A stretch of 64,000 bases of DNA. Origin: Eubacterium ruminantium. GTDB lineage: Bacteria > Bacillota > Clostridia > Lachnospirales > Lachnospiraceae. The position numbers were made by a program, and so were the translations under genes. Shown here one piece after another: positions 27,501 to 36,161 of the stretch. Under the pieces are notes generated by a model. It saw only the letters and a list, made by a program, of their open reading frames with translations, made no database searches and had not been told where the DNA came from. The first letter of the stretch is position 1, and the number at the start of each line of letters is the position of its first letter. Location: contig FNUU01000002.1 in NCBI GenBank assembly GCA_900108205.1, positions 62,001 through 126,000 of the forward strand. The letters run 5' to 3'.

Positions 27501-27964
27501 ACCGCTGCAAGTATCCATGACCAATTTGCTATCAGTCTGTCGATAAGGCTTACCTTATTCTTTTTAAATACAACAAGTTTACTGAGGAAATAGTTAATGA
27601 CAATAACAAGGAACTGAACAATGAATTTCGAGATAAATTCACTCATCCTGATACTGTCACAAAGAAATGCAAAACCGAATATCTCCACAAACATTGCAAA
27701 TATTCTGGCCCCGACAAATCGAACAGCCTCAAGGATAACACCTTCCTTAGTATCCTGTTTACTTTTAAATACAAAGAATTTTGCTGCAAAATAAGCGAAA
27801 CAGATAGCGCAGCAGATAGAAATGAAATTACAGATATTTCTGTCGATACTTGTAATATGTCTCAGTATAAAGAAGGTAACTATGTTGACCATGGTGGTGC
27901 ATCCACCCGCGATCAGGTACCTTATCTTTTCATTTTTTAAATATTTTACAATCAATGCTTTCAT
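24578..27964 (-). CDS. GtrA-YfhO fusion membrane protein (glycosylation of envelope polymers)
   Basis: 1128 residues. Residues 1-135 are a GtrA-type domain with four helices (RYLIAGGCTTMVNIVTFF...), a family that flips polyprenyl-linked sugars. From about 145 it is a YfhO-family multi-pass protein (GPFGGRSYTMVDSIHQYVPFFSDY, then FYYLASPLNLLVIFF) with about twelve more helices and an extracytoplasmic domain (around 600-930); YfhO is linked to lipoteichoic-acid glycosylation. A final helix leads to a cytoplasmic tail of about 130 residues that is almost all acidic and polar. The two functions are normally separate genes. Confidence 0.85.
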   Translation of the reverse strand: MKALIVKYLKNEKIRYLIAGGCTTMVNIVTFFILRHITSIDRNICNFISICCAICFAYFAAKFFVFKSKQDTKEGVILEAVRFVGARIFAMFVEIFGFAFLCDSIRMSEFISKFIVQFLVIVINYFLSKLVVFKKNKVSLIDRLIANWSWILAAVITFIFMIAVMMYGDVGPFGGRSYTMVDSIHQYVPFFSDYKAKLLDHGSMFYTWKVGMGVNFQSLFFYYLASPLNLLVIFFKRASIPLLITYLTVLKITFSAGAFGYYLSRHKGGVKNSSLITAFGVAFAINNYVLGYMWNVMWLDCIMVLPLIILGFERLMEGKSPKMYCLSLAYCLYCNYYIAFMVCIFMVLWFFSESHGGVKKFFVNGLRFAGYSILSAGMTAVSLLTAYLGIMKTAAGTIKMPKWSWYQNIREIFKAHTFFTDPIKIMTFDGGVNLYCGIFVLLLAFCYLFLGSEKIWRRIGKFLLLAVLIISFNNVQLNFIWHGFHDQYGIPNRFSFLYIFVLLTMAYRAAIRLRYINGYYVTSALFLVCGFWSYTLYDSSKSFNDYLTVGIICTVGITLAGYIISMVKSVKARHSKVVNVIIAVMILSEILVNGAHSMDYIGSADAPKYMERANEMEEITAEMKKRAEDQGVIFYREDMINPTVLDEATLNGMNSIGIFCSTVRGDTVTAAGHLGFYTGANEYLYYGACHATNMLLGVKYVYATRADYYNPDETLPAVYESDVINVYEYKYALPPVYMVKDGYADLDMLNARDITNVNTFAVEASGNPDYIYDDVHFVLEPSAVNARSWVDAKSEDLVGYTADNNGKPEVSIKFTVDAPMRYVVDIIANNVYKVKYKLNGKQVAHDRYQSQIFDLGDLKNGDEVLLTVEFSDSYSEKGSIRFDFAALNKEVLAKDYDLIKSGAMNIEEAKDGYLKGTINAKNGGLMFAAIPYDEGWSIYVDGKKQKIEKIQKAFMGVRLSAGEHEIEFKYTAPGFYLGMTVTILSWGVFLLLIILHNVKKQREEAEKKKKAERQAEESENESEDDEEYDIADGAEYDSDNETDDESDDTDFSDEENDDSEDGKESGATDNEAVEKSVVSDKNRPVRIRQKRGDTDFLDDEEDDDSEDEEDPENEKFDRFRKTLEHKKK

Positions 27965-27977
27965 TTAAACAACCATC

Positions 27978-27995
27978 GAACTGATAATTCAGTTC
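27978..27995. promoter_or_regulatory. Perfect 18-base palindrome before the GtrA-YfhO start
   Basis: GAACTGATAATTCAGTTC lies 13 bases upstream of the ATG, where a ribosome binding site would be expected; none is evident. It could be an operator or a hairpin limiting translation. Confidence 0.35.
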
Positions 27996-28146
27996 CTGAC
28001 ATCTTTCTATTTATATTTTATATCTAAAATGACATATAAACATATACGTCATATAATTGCCGTTTTATGGATGATCCGCTCATGTTTATATAGCTTCCCA
28101 GCGGATATTCTTTCATATTCATGCAACTTAATGTATTATAATCCGT

Positions 28147-28965
28147 TCAGGAATTGATATATTCCAGTACTTCCTTCAGATCCATGCTGCCCCCGAATAT
28201 CGAAAGCGCACTGCCGATCGTTACATCCAGCCGGTCTCTTCCCAGTTTTTTTAATGTATCCAGATCTTCAAAGCTTCCTACTCCCCCTGCATAGGTTACA
28301 GGAAGTCTTCCCCAGTCTCCGAGGAGTTCTGCCAGCTTCTTCTCGATTCCGCCGGCTTTTCCCTCAACATCAACCGCATGTATCAGAAATTCATCAGCAT
28401 ACTCTCTGAACATTTCCAGAGCTTCCACATTAAGCTTTACATCTGTAAACTTCTGCCATCTGTCGGTGACTATATAATAATCATCGCCCTGTCTCCTGCA
28501 GGAAAGATCCAGCACAAGCCGCTCCCTTCCGACAGTTTTTCGAAGCTTTTCAAGCCTGTCCATATCTACTTTTCCATTTTTAAATACATAAGAAGTAACG
28601 ATAACGTGGGTTGCCCCCATATCAAGGAAACGTTCAGCATTTTCCGCAGTAATGCCTCCGCCTATCATAAGTCCATCCGGAAATGCAGAAAGCGCCAGTT
28701 CTGCCTGTTCTACATCCTTTTCATATTCCTCGGTTCCAGCCGGATTGAGAAGTATGATATGTCCTCCGGGAAGGTTCATTTCTCTGTACATTTTCCCAAA
28801 AAATGCTCCATCCTCGGAAGAAACATAATTCTCCCTGGCCGTACTTACAGCAGTTTCCTCTTTATCACCATTTTCTCCGGGCAACACTACCATGTCGCTC
28901 AGTGTACTGCCGACTATCTGCTTAACTTTTCCGTTATGTATATCAATACATGGTCTGAATTTCAT
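28147..28965 (-). CDS. hisA: Eukaryote-type HisA (ProFAR isomerase)
   Basis: A 272-residue TIM barrel. The start RPCIDIHNGKVKQIVG, the middle VLDLSCRRQ, EFLIHAVDVEGKAGGI and the end TIGSALSIFGG follow the fungal/plant HIS6 form rather than the usual bacterial HisA (about 240 residues). It should isomerise ProFAR to PRFAR, the fourth step of histidine synthesis. The catalytic aspartates are D8 (CIDIH) and one in the second half (AVDVEG). No other his gene is adjacent; it starts 17 bases after the AAA gene and may be co-transcribed with it. Confidence 0.85.
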   Translation of the reverse strand: MKFRPCIDIHNGKVKQIVGSTLSDMVVLPGENGDKEETAVSTARENYVSSEDGAFFGKMYREMNLPGGHIILLNPAGTEEYEKDVEQAELALSAFPDGLMIGGGITAENAERFLDMGATHVIVTSYVFKNGKVDMDRLEKLRKTVGRERLVLDLSCRRQGDDYYIVTDRWQKFTDVKLNVEALEMFREYADEFLIHAVDVEGKAGGIEKKLAELLGDWGRLPVTYAGGVGSFEDLDTLKKLGRDRLDVTIGSALSIFGGSMDLKEVLEYINS

Positions 28966-28982
28966 CTGATCATCTTTCCCTA

Positions 28983-30425
28983 TTATATATTCTTCTCATC
29001 CTCGGAAGGTTCCATCACATCCTCAAGGGTAAAGAGCCTTAAGGTATCTGCATCCACATTCTTCAGAGTAACGATCCTTGTTGCCTGACGCGAGATGCAT
29101 CTTTCCAGATAATTTCGAACCTCTCTCGCATTTGCAAAGTTTTCATCATGATGAAGCGCCCTGTCTGTAAGATACTCTTTAGCATACTTACGCGCTTCTT
29201 CATTTGGCTCATATTCCTGACGCTTGCACATGGAAATGAATATTTCATACAGCTCATCGCCGCTGTAATCCTTGAAGAAAATATATTTATTGAAACGTGA
29301 CTCAAGTCCCGGATTTGACTTAACAAACTCCTCCATAAGATCGGTATAGCCCGCAACTATAACGATCAGGTCGTCACGATCGTCCTCCATTCTCTTAAGA
29401 AGTGTATCCACTGCCTCCTGGCCGAAGTCCTTTCCGTCCTTGTTTGCAGTAAGAGTATATGCCTCATCTATGAAAAGCACGCCGCCCAGCGCACTGTCGA
29501 TTACTTCGGAAGTCTTTGTGGCGGTCTGTCCGATATAGCCGACAACAAGACTTGATCTGTCTGCCTCTACCAGCTGGCCTGTTCTGACAACGCCCAGTTT
29601 ATGGTATATTTTCGCAAGGAGTCTTGCTACAGTTGTTTTACCGGTACCCGGATTGCCTGAAAATACCAAATGCAATGACAGCTCCGGCTGCTTCATTTCA
29701 TGCTCTTCACGAAGCTTTTTAACCTTTACAAGATTGATAAGATTGGTGAGATCCTGCTTAACGGCATCAAGGCCAACAAGATCATTTAACTGCTCCATCA
29801 GCTGCTCAAGTGTGATATCGTCCTCCGGCTCACTGACCTTAACCTTATTCTTATCTTTCTCCTTAGACACCTCATCCAGCTTCTTTGCAAAATCACTGGA
29901 AAGCTTAGGTGTTGTTAATTCATTTGGTTTTCCTGAATTGTAAAGACCGTATTTTTTAAGATAATTTTCAAGTGTGAGTGAATAATTTGAAAGATTTGCA
30001 AGCTTGGTCATGGAAGACTTTCTTGCAATATAGGCACGTCCTATCTCACTGAAGGCATCTACTATATATCTGGAAACGGTAAGTCCCTTCATGGTTCTTC
30101 TCATTCCGCCATCCAGTTCAGCCTTAACAAAATAAGTAAGCGAACGCGGAACAGTATTGATGAAATCCGCCTTCATGCAATAATCATATCGAATTGAAAC
30201 AAATGATTCCCTGGTCATTGCCAGATTAAAATACTGAGCAACAAAAACCGTTTCATCCACAGGATTACCATCTACTTCATACAAAAAACAGATAAGCTTT
30301 ATAAAATCGAACTTCAGCATCTCCCTGAGAGACATGCCTGCGTCAGAAAGATAGCCCCTGTTTGTTACGGTATCTGCATACGCAAATGCATTCTTGATCG
30401 TTTCTTTAAGCATGTAATCAGACAT
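28983..30425 (-). CDS. AAA+ ATPase of the CbbX/SpoVK family
   Basis: 480 residues. The N-terminal about 180 residues are helical and TerB-like in character. A linker is followed by an AAA module: LVGLDAVKQDLTNLINL, Walker A SGNPGTGKTTVARLL, Walker B GVLFIDEAY, a sensor-1 region VIVAGY and arginine finger region ESRFNKYIFF. CbbX-type proteins remodel enzyme complexes and SpoVK acts in sporulation; the client here is unknown. Length is greater than SpoVK (about 320) because of the N-terminal domain. Confidence 0.82.
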   Translation of the reverse strand: MSDYMLKETIKNAFAYADTVTNRGYLSDAGMSLREMLKFDFIKLICFLYEVDGNPVDETVFVAQYFNLAMTRESFVSIRYDYCMKADFINTVPRSLTYFVKAELDGGMRRTMKGLTVSRYIVDAFSEIGRAYIARKSSMTKLANLSNYSLTLENYLKKYGLYNSGKPNELTTPKLSSDFAKKLDEVSKEKDKNKVKVSEPEDDITLEQLMEQLNDLVGLDAVKQDLTNLINLVKVKKLREEHEMKQPELSLHLVFSGNPGTGKTTVARLLAKIYHKLGVVRTGQLVEADRSSLVVGYIGQTATKTSEVIDSALGGVLFIDEAYTLTANKDGKDFGQEAVDTLLKRMEDDRDDLIVIVAGYTDLMEEFVKSNPGLESRFNKYIFFKDYSGDELYEIFISMCKRQEYEPNEEARKYAKEYLTDRALHHDENFANAREVRNYLERCISRQATRIVTLKNVDADTLRLFTLEDVMEPSEDEKNI

Positions 30426-30576
30426 TCTTTTCCCCTTCTGCTAATAATATAATCATAAAAGATACCGGGTTCAAAAAGTTTTGCACCCGTAAATTCCCAT
30501 TCCAATCTCATAAAGAGAATCCAACTCAAAAATACATTCTAGCATATAAGTCAAGCTTTTGCACGAAAATAATACA

Positions 30577-30617
30577 TAAAAATGCCCTCCCTGCCGTGTA
30601 ACCGGTAAAGAGGGCAT
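30577..30617 (-). terminator. Intrinsic terminator of the aquaporin gene
   Basis: Perfect 8-base arms ATGCCCTC and GAGGGCAT with a 20-base loop. On the minus strand it is followed by TTTTTATG, about 60 bases beyond the aquaporin stop. Confidence 0.78.
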
Positions 30618-30677
30618 ATGCGTCATTTTTCAAAATCTATTAATACACTGTTGTATATCACGTAACAGTCTGAAACA

Positions 30678-31367
30678 TTACTCACCGTCACTCTCAAGTG
30701 TCTTGTATGTAACAGCTGCGATAGCAGCACCAACAAGCGGTGCCACGATGAACACCCATACAACCTCGATCGGTTTTGTATTTCCGTCGATTGCTGCAAC
30801 GATGGCAGTTCCGATACTTCTTGCCGGATTAACAGATGTTCCTGTAAGTCCGATACCGAGAATATGTACAAGAACAAGCGTAAAGCCGATAACCACGCCG
30901 CCAAATGAGCCATGTGACTGTTTTGGTGAAGTAACTCCGAGAATAACAAAAACAAAAATAAATGTCAGAAGGATTTCTACTATAAGTCCTGCTCCGATGT
31001 TGTCATTTACACCGCCGAGACCATTTGAGCCAAAACCTCCTGTCAGATCACTCTTATCTCCAAGATGGAATATAAGAGCTAAAACCCCTGCACCTGCAAA
31101 AGCGCCAAGACACTGGGATATAACATATCCCACAAAATCCTTTGCACTCATTCTTCCGCTGAGAAGGCAACCCAGTGATACAGCCGGATTGATGTGACAT
31201 CCGGAAATATTTCCCACTGCATATGCCATTCCGACAATGGTAAGACCAAATGCAAATGCAGTCAGCATATAGCCTCCCCACTGCTCGCAGCCTGTCAGCA
31301 TTGCTGTACCGCAGCCGATCAGAACAAGTGTAAATGTACCTATAAACTCTGCAATATACTTCTTCAT
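30678..31367 (-). CDS. aqpZ: Aquaporin Z-like water channel
   Basis: A 229-residue MIP-family channel with six helices and the two half-helix signatures HINPAVSLG (first NPA) and SVNPARSIG (second NPA with the pore arginine). The histidine-rich, narrow selectivity-filter pattern fits water channels rather than glycerol facilitators. AAAAGGAGG precedes the ATG. It is a single-gene unit with its own terminator. Confidence 0.88.
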   Translation of the reverse strand: MKKYIAEFIGTFTLVLIGCGTAMLTGCEQWGGYMLTAFAFGLTIVGMAYAVGNISGCHINPAVSLGCLLSGRMSAKDFVGYVISQCLGAFAGAGVLALIFHLGDKSDLTGGFGSNGLGGVNDNIGAGLIVEILLTFIFVFVILGVTSPKQSHGSFGGVVIGFTLVLVHILGIGLTGTSVNPARSIGTAIVAAIDGNTKPIEVVWVFIVAPLVGAAIAAVTYKTLESDGE

Positions 31368-31705
31368 TTTAACCTCCTTTTCTGAAGTACCTTCATAATG
31401 ATTCGTTTACATTATAAATATACTTTTTCAGGTTACATAATGCAATATTTTTCTATTATTAAGAACATATTTTTATTCTGCATATACGCTGATACCAGCA
31501 AAAATCTATTAATCCCGCTTGACTGCCGTATACCGCATATTATATCATAATCTACAATAACTGCTGACAACAGCGTCTTATTATACAGATGGCCGCCGGA
31601 CTGTTCCGGAGCTTTCAACGCTGCGCCGTCCAGAAAACAGTGCAGTTATCCGATATAGATATTTAGAACGTTTATCATATAAGCATTAACGGAGGTATCA
31701 ACGAT
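31368..31705. other. Divergent intergenic region (aquaporin / small lipoprotein)
   Basis: It is AT-rich and carries no credible gene. It contains a weak plus-strand promoter candidate (TTGACT at 31519, TATCAT at 31543, spacing 18) and a partial element II repeat at about 31630-31670, so the lipoprotein mRNA would start with a leader of roughly 150 bases containing the repeat. Confidence 0.4.
31630..31670 (+). repeat. Partial element II repeat
   Basis: cagtgcagttatccgatata and the following gatatttagaac share the TGCAGTTAT...TTTAGAA core of the copies at 16011 and 57426, but the inner hairpin is missing. Confidence 0.4.
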
Positions 31706-31924
31706 ATGAAAAACAAGAAAAAGATCACATGCGGCATCGCAGCTGCCCTTATGGTGGGAAGCATGGCACTTTCACTCACAGGCTGCGGCGGAGAAAAGGA
31801 TAAATCAAATGAACAGAATGCTGTTCAGCAGGGTCTCCAGCTCGAAGATAAAGCCCGCCAGCAGATAAATGATATCAACCAGGGCTTTAAAAATGCGGAC
31901 GAATTCATGACCGTAGAGCATTAA
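31706..31924 (+). CDS. Small lipoprotein of unknown function
   Basis: 72 residues: a basic start (MKNKKKITCG), a hydrophobic stretch and lipobox LTGC at about 24-27, then a short, polar Gln/Asp-rich helix that may form a coiled coil. The mature peptide is only about 46 residues. GGAGG lies ten bases before the ATG. No family was recognised. The downstream Kef-type antiporter has its own promoter. Confidence 0.65.
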   Translation: MKNKKKITCGIAAALMVGSMALSLTGCGGEKDKSNEQNAVQQGLQLEDKARQQINDINQGFKNADEFMTVEH

Positions 31925-32028
31925 TATAGATGTCGCAAAACAGCTCGACTGATGCGCCGAATGCTTGCTCGAGAGTGCGATTTCAAAAACGCAGGAATAG
32001 TCCGAACATAAAAACCCTCTTTACCCTC

Positions 32029-32057
32029 TTGCATTATAAAACCTACTGTGCTAGTAT
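32029..32057 (+). promoter_or_regulatory. Promoter of the Kef-type antiporter gene
   Basis: -35 TTGCAT and -10 TAGTAT are 17 bases apart with an extended -10 TG. It predicts a 5' leader of about 65 bases that includes a small hairpin CTGTC...GACAG (about 32062-32083). Confidence 0.65.
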
Positions 32058-32129
32058 AACTGTCGCAAAATAAGAGACAGCCATACTAAACTAACTAATA
32101 CTATTTTTCCGGAAAAGAGGTTATATTAA

Positions 32130-33311
32130 ATGGACAAACTCGAAGTATTGCGTGAACTCGCTATAATAATCATATTCGCAAAGGCGTTCGGCCTTCTCGC
32201 GAGGAAAGTAAAAGCCCCTCAGGTCGCCGGCGAGATCATCGCAGGACTTCTGATCGGACCCAGCGTACTTGGCCTCGTCAACACTTCTGATTTCCTGTCC
32301 GCTTTTGCCGAGATCGGCGTCATCCTTCTGATGTTCACCGCAGGTCTCGAAACAAATCTGTCTGAACTTAAAAAAACCGGCCTTAAGGCTACATTTATCG
32401 CCTGCTCCGGTGTATTTATTCCGCTAATCTGCGGTACTCTTCTTTACTTTGCATTTTATGGTCCTCAGTCCATTGGCTCAGAGGGCTTCTATAAGGCTGT
32501 ATTTATCGGAACTATCCTTACAGCAACATCCGTAAGTATCACCGTCCAGACTCTTCGCGAGCTTGGAAAGCTCTCAAATGAAGTCGGTCAGACCATCATG
32601 AGTGCCGCAATAATCGACGATGTAATTGGCATCATCGTTCTTACTGTGGTTATCGGTCTTAAAAATCCGGAGAGCAAAACCGGCACAGTAGTACTTTATA
32701 CTGCTCTCTTCTTTATATTTGCAGTAGGTGTCGGCTTCCTTGTTTATAAGCTGTTTAAAATGTATGACAGCAAGTATCCTCATACAAGACGTATCCCGAT
32801 ACTGGGACTTGCTCTCGCATTCGGTCTCTCATATGTTGCCCAGAAATATTTTGATGTTGCAGATATTACCGGTGCATATATTGCAGGTGTAATTCTCTGT
32901 CAGCTTCGTGATTCGGATTATATTTCCGAAAAAATGGATATCAACTCGTACATGCTCTTCGGTCCTGTATTCTTCTGCAGTATCGGTCTCCAGACTGACA
33001 TGAAAAATATCGATACGACCATTATCATTTTTTCACTCTGCTTTGTGCTTGTCGGACTGCTTTCTAAAATTGTCGGCTGCGGCCTTGTCGCAAGACTCTT
33101 CGGCTACAGAGGCCTGAACGCTCTCAAGATAGGCTGCGGAATGATGACACGTGGAGAAGTCGCCCTGATAGTTGCCCAGAGAGGTCTCTCCGTAGGTATG
33201 CTTGACCACAGATACTTTACAGCGGTAATCCTTCTGATAATAATCAGCTCGATCATTACTCCGCTGCTACTTAAATACCTGTACTCTAAGGATAAAGACG
33301 TAAATGGTTAA
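32130..33311 (+). CDS. Kef-type cation:proton antiporter (CPA2)
   Basis: A 393-residue membrane protein with about twelve or thirteen helices. Landmarks are LLARKVKAPQVAGEIIAGLLIGPSVLG at the start, the ion-binding region SAAIIDDVIGIIVL with the paired aspartates, and ITGAYIAGVIL. It is of the CPA2 (Na+/H+ or K+/H+) family. Unlike KefB/KefC it has no C-terminal TrkA-N domain, so regulation by NAD(H) or glutathione is not expected. It probably supports pH or salt homeostasis. A clear terminator follows. Confidence 0.87.
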   Translation: MDKLEVLRELAIIIIFAKAFGLLARKVKAPQVAGEIIAGLLIGPSVLGLVNTSDFLSAFAEIGVILLMFTAGLETNLSELKKTGLKATFIACSGVFIPLICGTLLYFAFYGPQSIGSEGFYKAVFIGTILTATSVSITVQTLRELGKLSNEVGQTIMSAAIIDDVIGIIVLTVVIGLKNPESKTGTVVLYTALFFIFAVGVGFLVYKLFKMYDSKYPHTRRIPILGLALAFGLSYVAQKYFDVADITGAYIAGVILCQLRDSDYISEKMDINSYMLFGPVFFCSIGLQTDMKNIDTTIIIFSLCFVLVGLLSKIVGCGLVARLFGYRGLNALKIGCGMMTRGEVALIVAQRGLSVGMLDHRYFTAVILLIIISSIITPLLLKYLYSKDKDVNG

Positions 33312-33363
33312 TATGACCGCTAAATATCATCTATAAGCAATTTTCTGCCTTATCGGCAGGCAT

Positions 33364-33414
33364 AAAAAAGGGTAATTGTAAAGCTCATTAATAAGTTTTG
33401 CAATTACCTTTTTT
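33364..33414. terminator. Bidirectional intrinsic terminator
   Basis: AAAAAAGGGTAATTG and CAATTACCTTTTTT flank a loop; the stem GGTAATTG/CAATTACC is perfect, with A6 upstream and T6 downstream. It closes the antiporter transcript and marks the left border of the kinase-SBP cassette. Confidence 0.85.
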
Positions 33415-33418
33415 CTAT

Positions 33419-33451
33419 AATTACGAGAAGCAAAAAAACGCATCTCATAAT
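33419..33451. repeat. Degenerate palindromic repeat module A
   Basis: attacgagaagcaaaaaaac followed by gcatctcataat is a diverged copy of the TATGAGAAGC-loop-GCTTCTCATA hairpin, sitting right after a terminator. Confidence 0.6.
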
Positions 33452-33500
33452 CGACAAAAAAGATTATTCAATCTATCGTCGTATAAAATGATGGGACTTT

Positions 33501-33526
33501 AGGTTTCATCGAATCTGTGGTATAAT
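33501..33526 (+). promoter_or_regulatory. Promoter candidate for the hybrid kinase-SBP cassette
   Basis: A perfect -10 TATAAT (33521-33526) with an extended TG dinucleotide. The -35 region (around TTTAGG, 33498-33503) is poor, as is common for extended -10 promoters. Confidence 0.55.
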
Positions 33527-33605
33527 GTTACTGTCTGAGTTACGCCCTATGAAATAAGGGTACGATGACAATTACAGGCAGGGTGAAGGGGGTTGAAAGG
33601 CGGTT

Positions 33606-36161
33606 ATGGGAAATCAGAACATGAAAAAGATATTTATAATTGTTCTCAATGTGATCCTTATGACGGCCATATTGGGCTTTGTTATTAACTACTCCGGATT
33701 TGTAAGCCGCGATTCTTACCAGAGGCAGATTGAGAACTTTGAGAATACAACGATCACCATGGAGCGGGTAACGAATAATTATCTGGAGGGTGAGCAGAGG
33801 ATCTGCGACGTATGGGCGCGCTATATCAACAACAATAACATGACCATGGAAGAGGCTGTTGCGTATATCCGTGCCTCCCATGTACTTACGAATACTTCTG
33901 CACATCTGATCTCCCTTGATACACTCACGGGCCTTTCCACACGCCCGAAACAGGGAACGGACGATGAATATGCTGTTTCCTATGAACGGGTGAATCTCCT
34001 GAATAACACGGACTGGGTAGCTGAGATCGGGAAGTCGATCAACATCACGCGGGCTTACACCAATCCGATGAATGGTGAGCAGTCCCTGGCTTTCTGCAAC
34101 ACGGTGACGTTGTGTGATCCGGGAAAAACAACCTCCGGAAAAGCAATCCTGCTTCGGGTGATCCCCATCTCGGAGCTTGAACAGAAATGGGTTTTCCCGC
34201 AGACGGAGCTTGTGAACGCCGAACTGTCCATAATCGACTCCGACGGTGATTATATCCTTAAGGGACACAGCTTTAAAAATTCCAGCTTTTTTGAGTTCTA
34301 TAAATCGTATAATCAAACGGATCCCGAATCATGGCAGCGATTATTCGAAAAGATCACTTCATCCACGGGCTCCGTTTCCATGCTTGATTCCCACGGCCGG
34401 GAATGTATACTTGCCTTTGCCCCGGTCACCGATACTGCAGGGTGGACGATACTGGGGTTCGTGCCGGCGGAGGATCTTCATGTGAATGAGGAGAACTGGC
34501 TGCTGATTGGAATCGTTTCTGCCGGCCTCCTGATTCTGTTCATCTGTGATATGTGCTTTATGCTTGCTCTGAACAAACGTCTCCAGGCTACGGCCAGGGA
34601 AGCCGAATCCGCAAATAAGGCAAAGACCGATTTCCTTTCCACCATGTCCCACGATATCCGGACCCCCATGAATGCCATAATAGGACTTACGACAATAGCC
34701 GAGAAGAATCTGGGCGATCCGCAATCAACAGGGGAAAGCCTTCGGAAGATCAGTCTTGCCAGCAATCATCTGCTTACACTGATCAACGACATCCTGGATA
34801 TATCGAAGGTGGAGAGCGGAAAACTGAAGCTGAGCCCCCTGACGTTCTCCATAGTGGAAACGGTGGAGAATCTGGTTAATATCTCCCATCCGATGGTCAA
34901 GGAAAAGAATCTGGAATTCAGCTTCCATATCAATCGGATGGAAAAGGAATATCTGTATACGGATCAGCTTCGTCTTAACCAGATCTATATCAATATCCTG
35001 TCCAACGCGATCAAATACACAGAACCCGGTGGACGGGTCAGTGTGGAAATGCGGGAGGAGAGCAGCATAGCACCCGGATGTGTAAGACTGATCTACGTCG
35101 TGGCGGATACGGGCATCGGCATGAGCGCGGAATATATGGAGACCATGTATCAGCCGTTCTCCAGGCAGATAGACAGCCGTGTCAACAGCATACAGGGAAC
35201 AGGCCTGGGCCTTGCCATTACGAAGCAGATGGTGGACCTGATGAATGGAAAGATCGATTGTCAGAGCGAGCAGGGCAAGGGGACAACCTTCACGGTCACG
35301 TTGGATATCCCTGTGGCAGACAGGCAGAGAGAAGAGATGCAGCTTGATCCTATTGATGTTCTCATCGTGGATGACGACGAGGTCATGCTGCAGACTGCGG
35401 TGGATTCCCTTGAGTCCCTTGGTGCCACGGCAGAGCAGGCACGAAGCGGAACAGAGGCTATCGGCATGATCGAACACAGACATCTGTCCGGTCGGGATTA
35501 CGGTATCATCATCATTGACTGGAAGATGCCCGAAACGGACGGCATTGAAACCATCAGACGGATCCGTTCGGAGATAGATAAGGATACCCCCATCTTACTG
35601 GTGTCCGCATATGATTGGTCGGACATTGAGGATAAGGCAAAAGAGGCGGGAGCAAACGGATTTATCTGCAAGCCGCTTTTCCGATCCACACTCTATGATA
35701 AGATCAACGATCTTATCGGTAAAGATCGTAGATCGGCTGAGCCGGAGGACGATTATTCCGATCTGCAGGGCATGAACATCCTTATAGCCGAAGATAATGA
35801 TATTAACTGGGAGATCATTTCCGCCATACTCTCCATGTTCGGTATGACGGCCGACCGCGCGGAAAACGGACGGATCTGTGTGGATAAGATACGATCGTCG
35901 GATGCCGGCAGGTATGATCTGATATTCATGGACGTACAGATGCCGGAAATGAACGGTCTCGACGCAACCAGGGCGATCCGGAGTTTGGAAGATCCCGGAG
36001 CAGCCTCCATTCCGATCGTTGCAATGACGGCAGATGCATTCTCCGAGAACATCACGGAATGTCTGAATGCCGGAATGAACGGTCATATTGCCAAGCCAGT
36101 AGATATAAAACTTGTCATTAAGGAGATACGAAGAATCCGGGAAGGAAGGGAACGATCATGA
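33606..36161 (+). CDS. Hybrid histidine kinase with extracellular sensor and two receivers
   Basis: 851 residues. Helices at about 9-29 and 297-320 enclose a Cache-like extracellular sensor. They are followed by HisKA (STMSHDIRTPMNAIIGL, phosphohistidine near 352), an HATPase domain (VADTGIGMS, GTGLGLAITKQ), receiver 1 (DVLIVDDDEV, IIIIDWKMPETDG) and receiver 2 (NILIAEDNDIN, LIFMDVQMPEMNG). It has no DNA-binding output. The downstream solute-binding lipoprotein overlaps by four bases (ATGA), so the two are coupled and may form one sensory unit. Base composition is visibly richer in G and C (CGG, ACG, CCC codons) than both neighbours, suggesting transfer. Confidence 0.88.
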   Translation: MGNQNMKKIFIIVLNVILMTAILGFVINYSGFVSRDSYQRQIENFENTTITMERVTNNYLEGEQRICDVWARYINNNNMTMEEAVAYIRASHVLTNTSAHLISLDTLTGLSTRPKQGTDDEYAVSYERVNLLNNTDWVAEIGKSINITRAYTNPMNGEQSLAFCNTVTLCDPGKTTSGKAILLRVIPISELEQKWVFPQTELVNAELSIIDSDGDYILKGHSFKNSSFFEFYKSYNQTDPESWQRLFEKITSSTGSVSMLDSHGRECILAFAPVTDTAGWTILGFVPAEDLHVNEENWLLIGIVSAGLLILFICDMCFMLALNKRLQATAREAESANKAKTDFLSTMSHDIRTPMNAIIGLTTIAEKNLGDPQSTGESLRKISLASNHLLTLINDILDISKVESGKLKLSPLTFSIVETVENLVNISHPMVKEKNLEFSFHINRMEKEYLYTDQLRLNQIYINILSNAIKYTEPGGRVSVEMREESSIAPGCVRLIYVVADTGIGMSAEYMETMYQPFSRQIDSRVNSIQGTGLGLAITKQMVDLMNGKIDCQSEQGKGTTFTVTLDIPVADRQREEMQLDPIDVLIVDDDEVMLQTAVDSLESLGATAEQARSGTEAIGMIEHRHLSGRDYGIIIIDWKMPETDGIETIRRIRSEIDKDTPILLVSAYDWSDIEDKAKEAGANGFICKPLFRSTLYDKINDLIGKDRRSAEPEDDYSDLQGMNILIAEDNDINWEIISAILSMFGMTADRAENGRICVDKIRSSDAGRYDLIFMDVQMPEMNGLDATRAIRSLEDPGAASIPIVAMTADAFSENITECLNAGMNGHIAKPVDIKLVIKEIRRIREGRERS

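Noticed and set aside
33540-34316. Minus-strand frame of 258 codons opposite the hybrid kinase
   Set aside because: The sense strand encodes a sensor domain in frame with the kinase; the antisense frame has no family features and covers the kinase promoter.
34725-35483. Minus-strand frame of about 250 codons in the hybrid kinase
   Set aside because: It is opposite HisKA, HATPase and receiver motifs and is caused by the GC-richer codon use of that gene.
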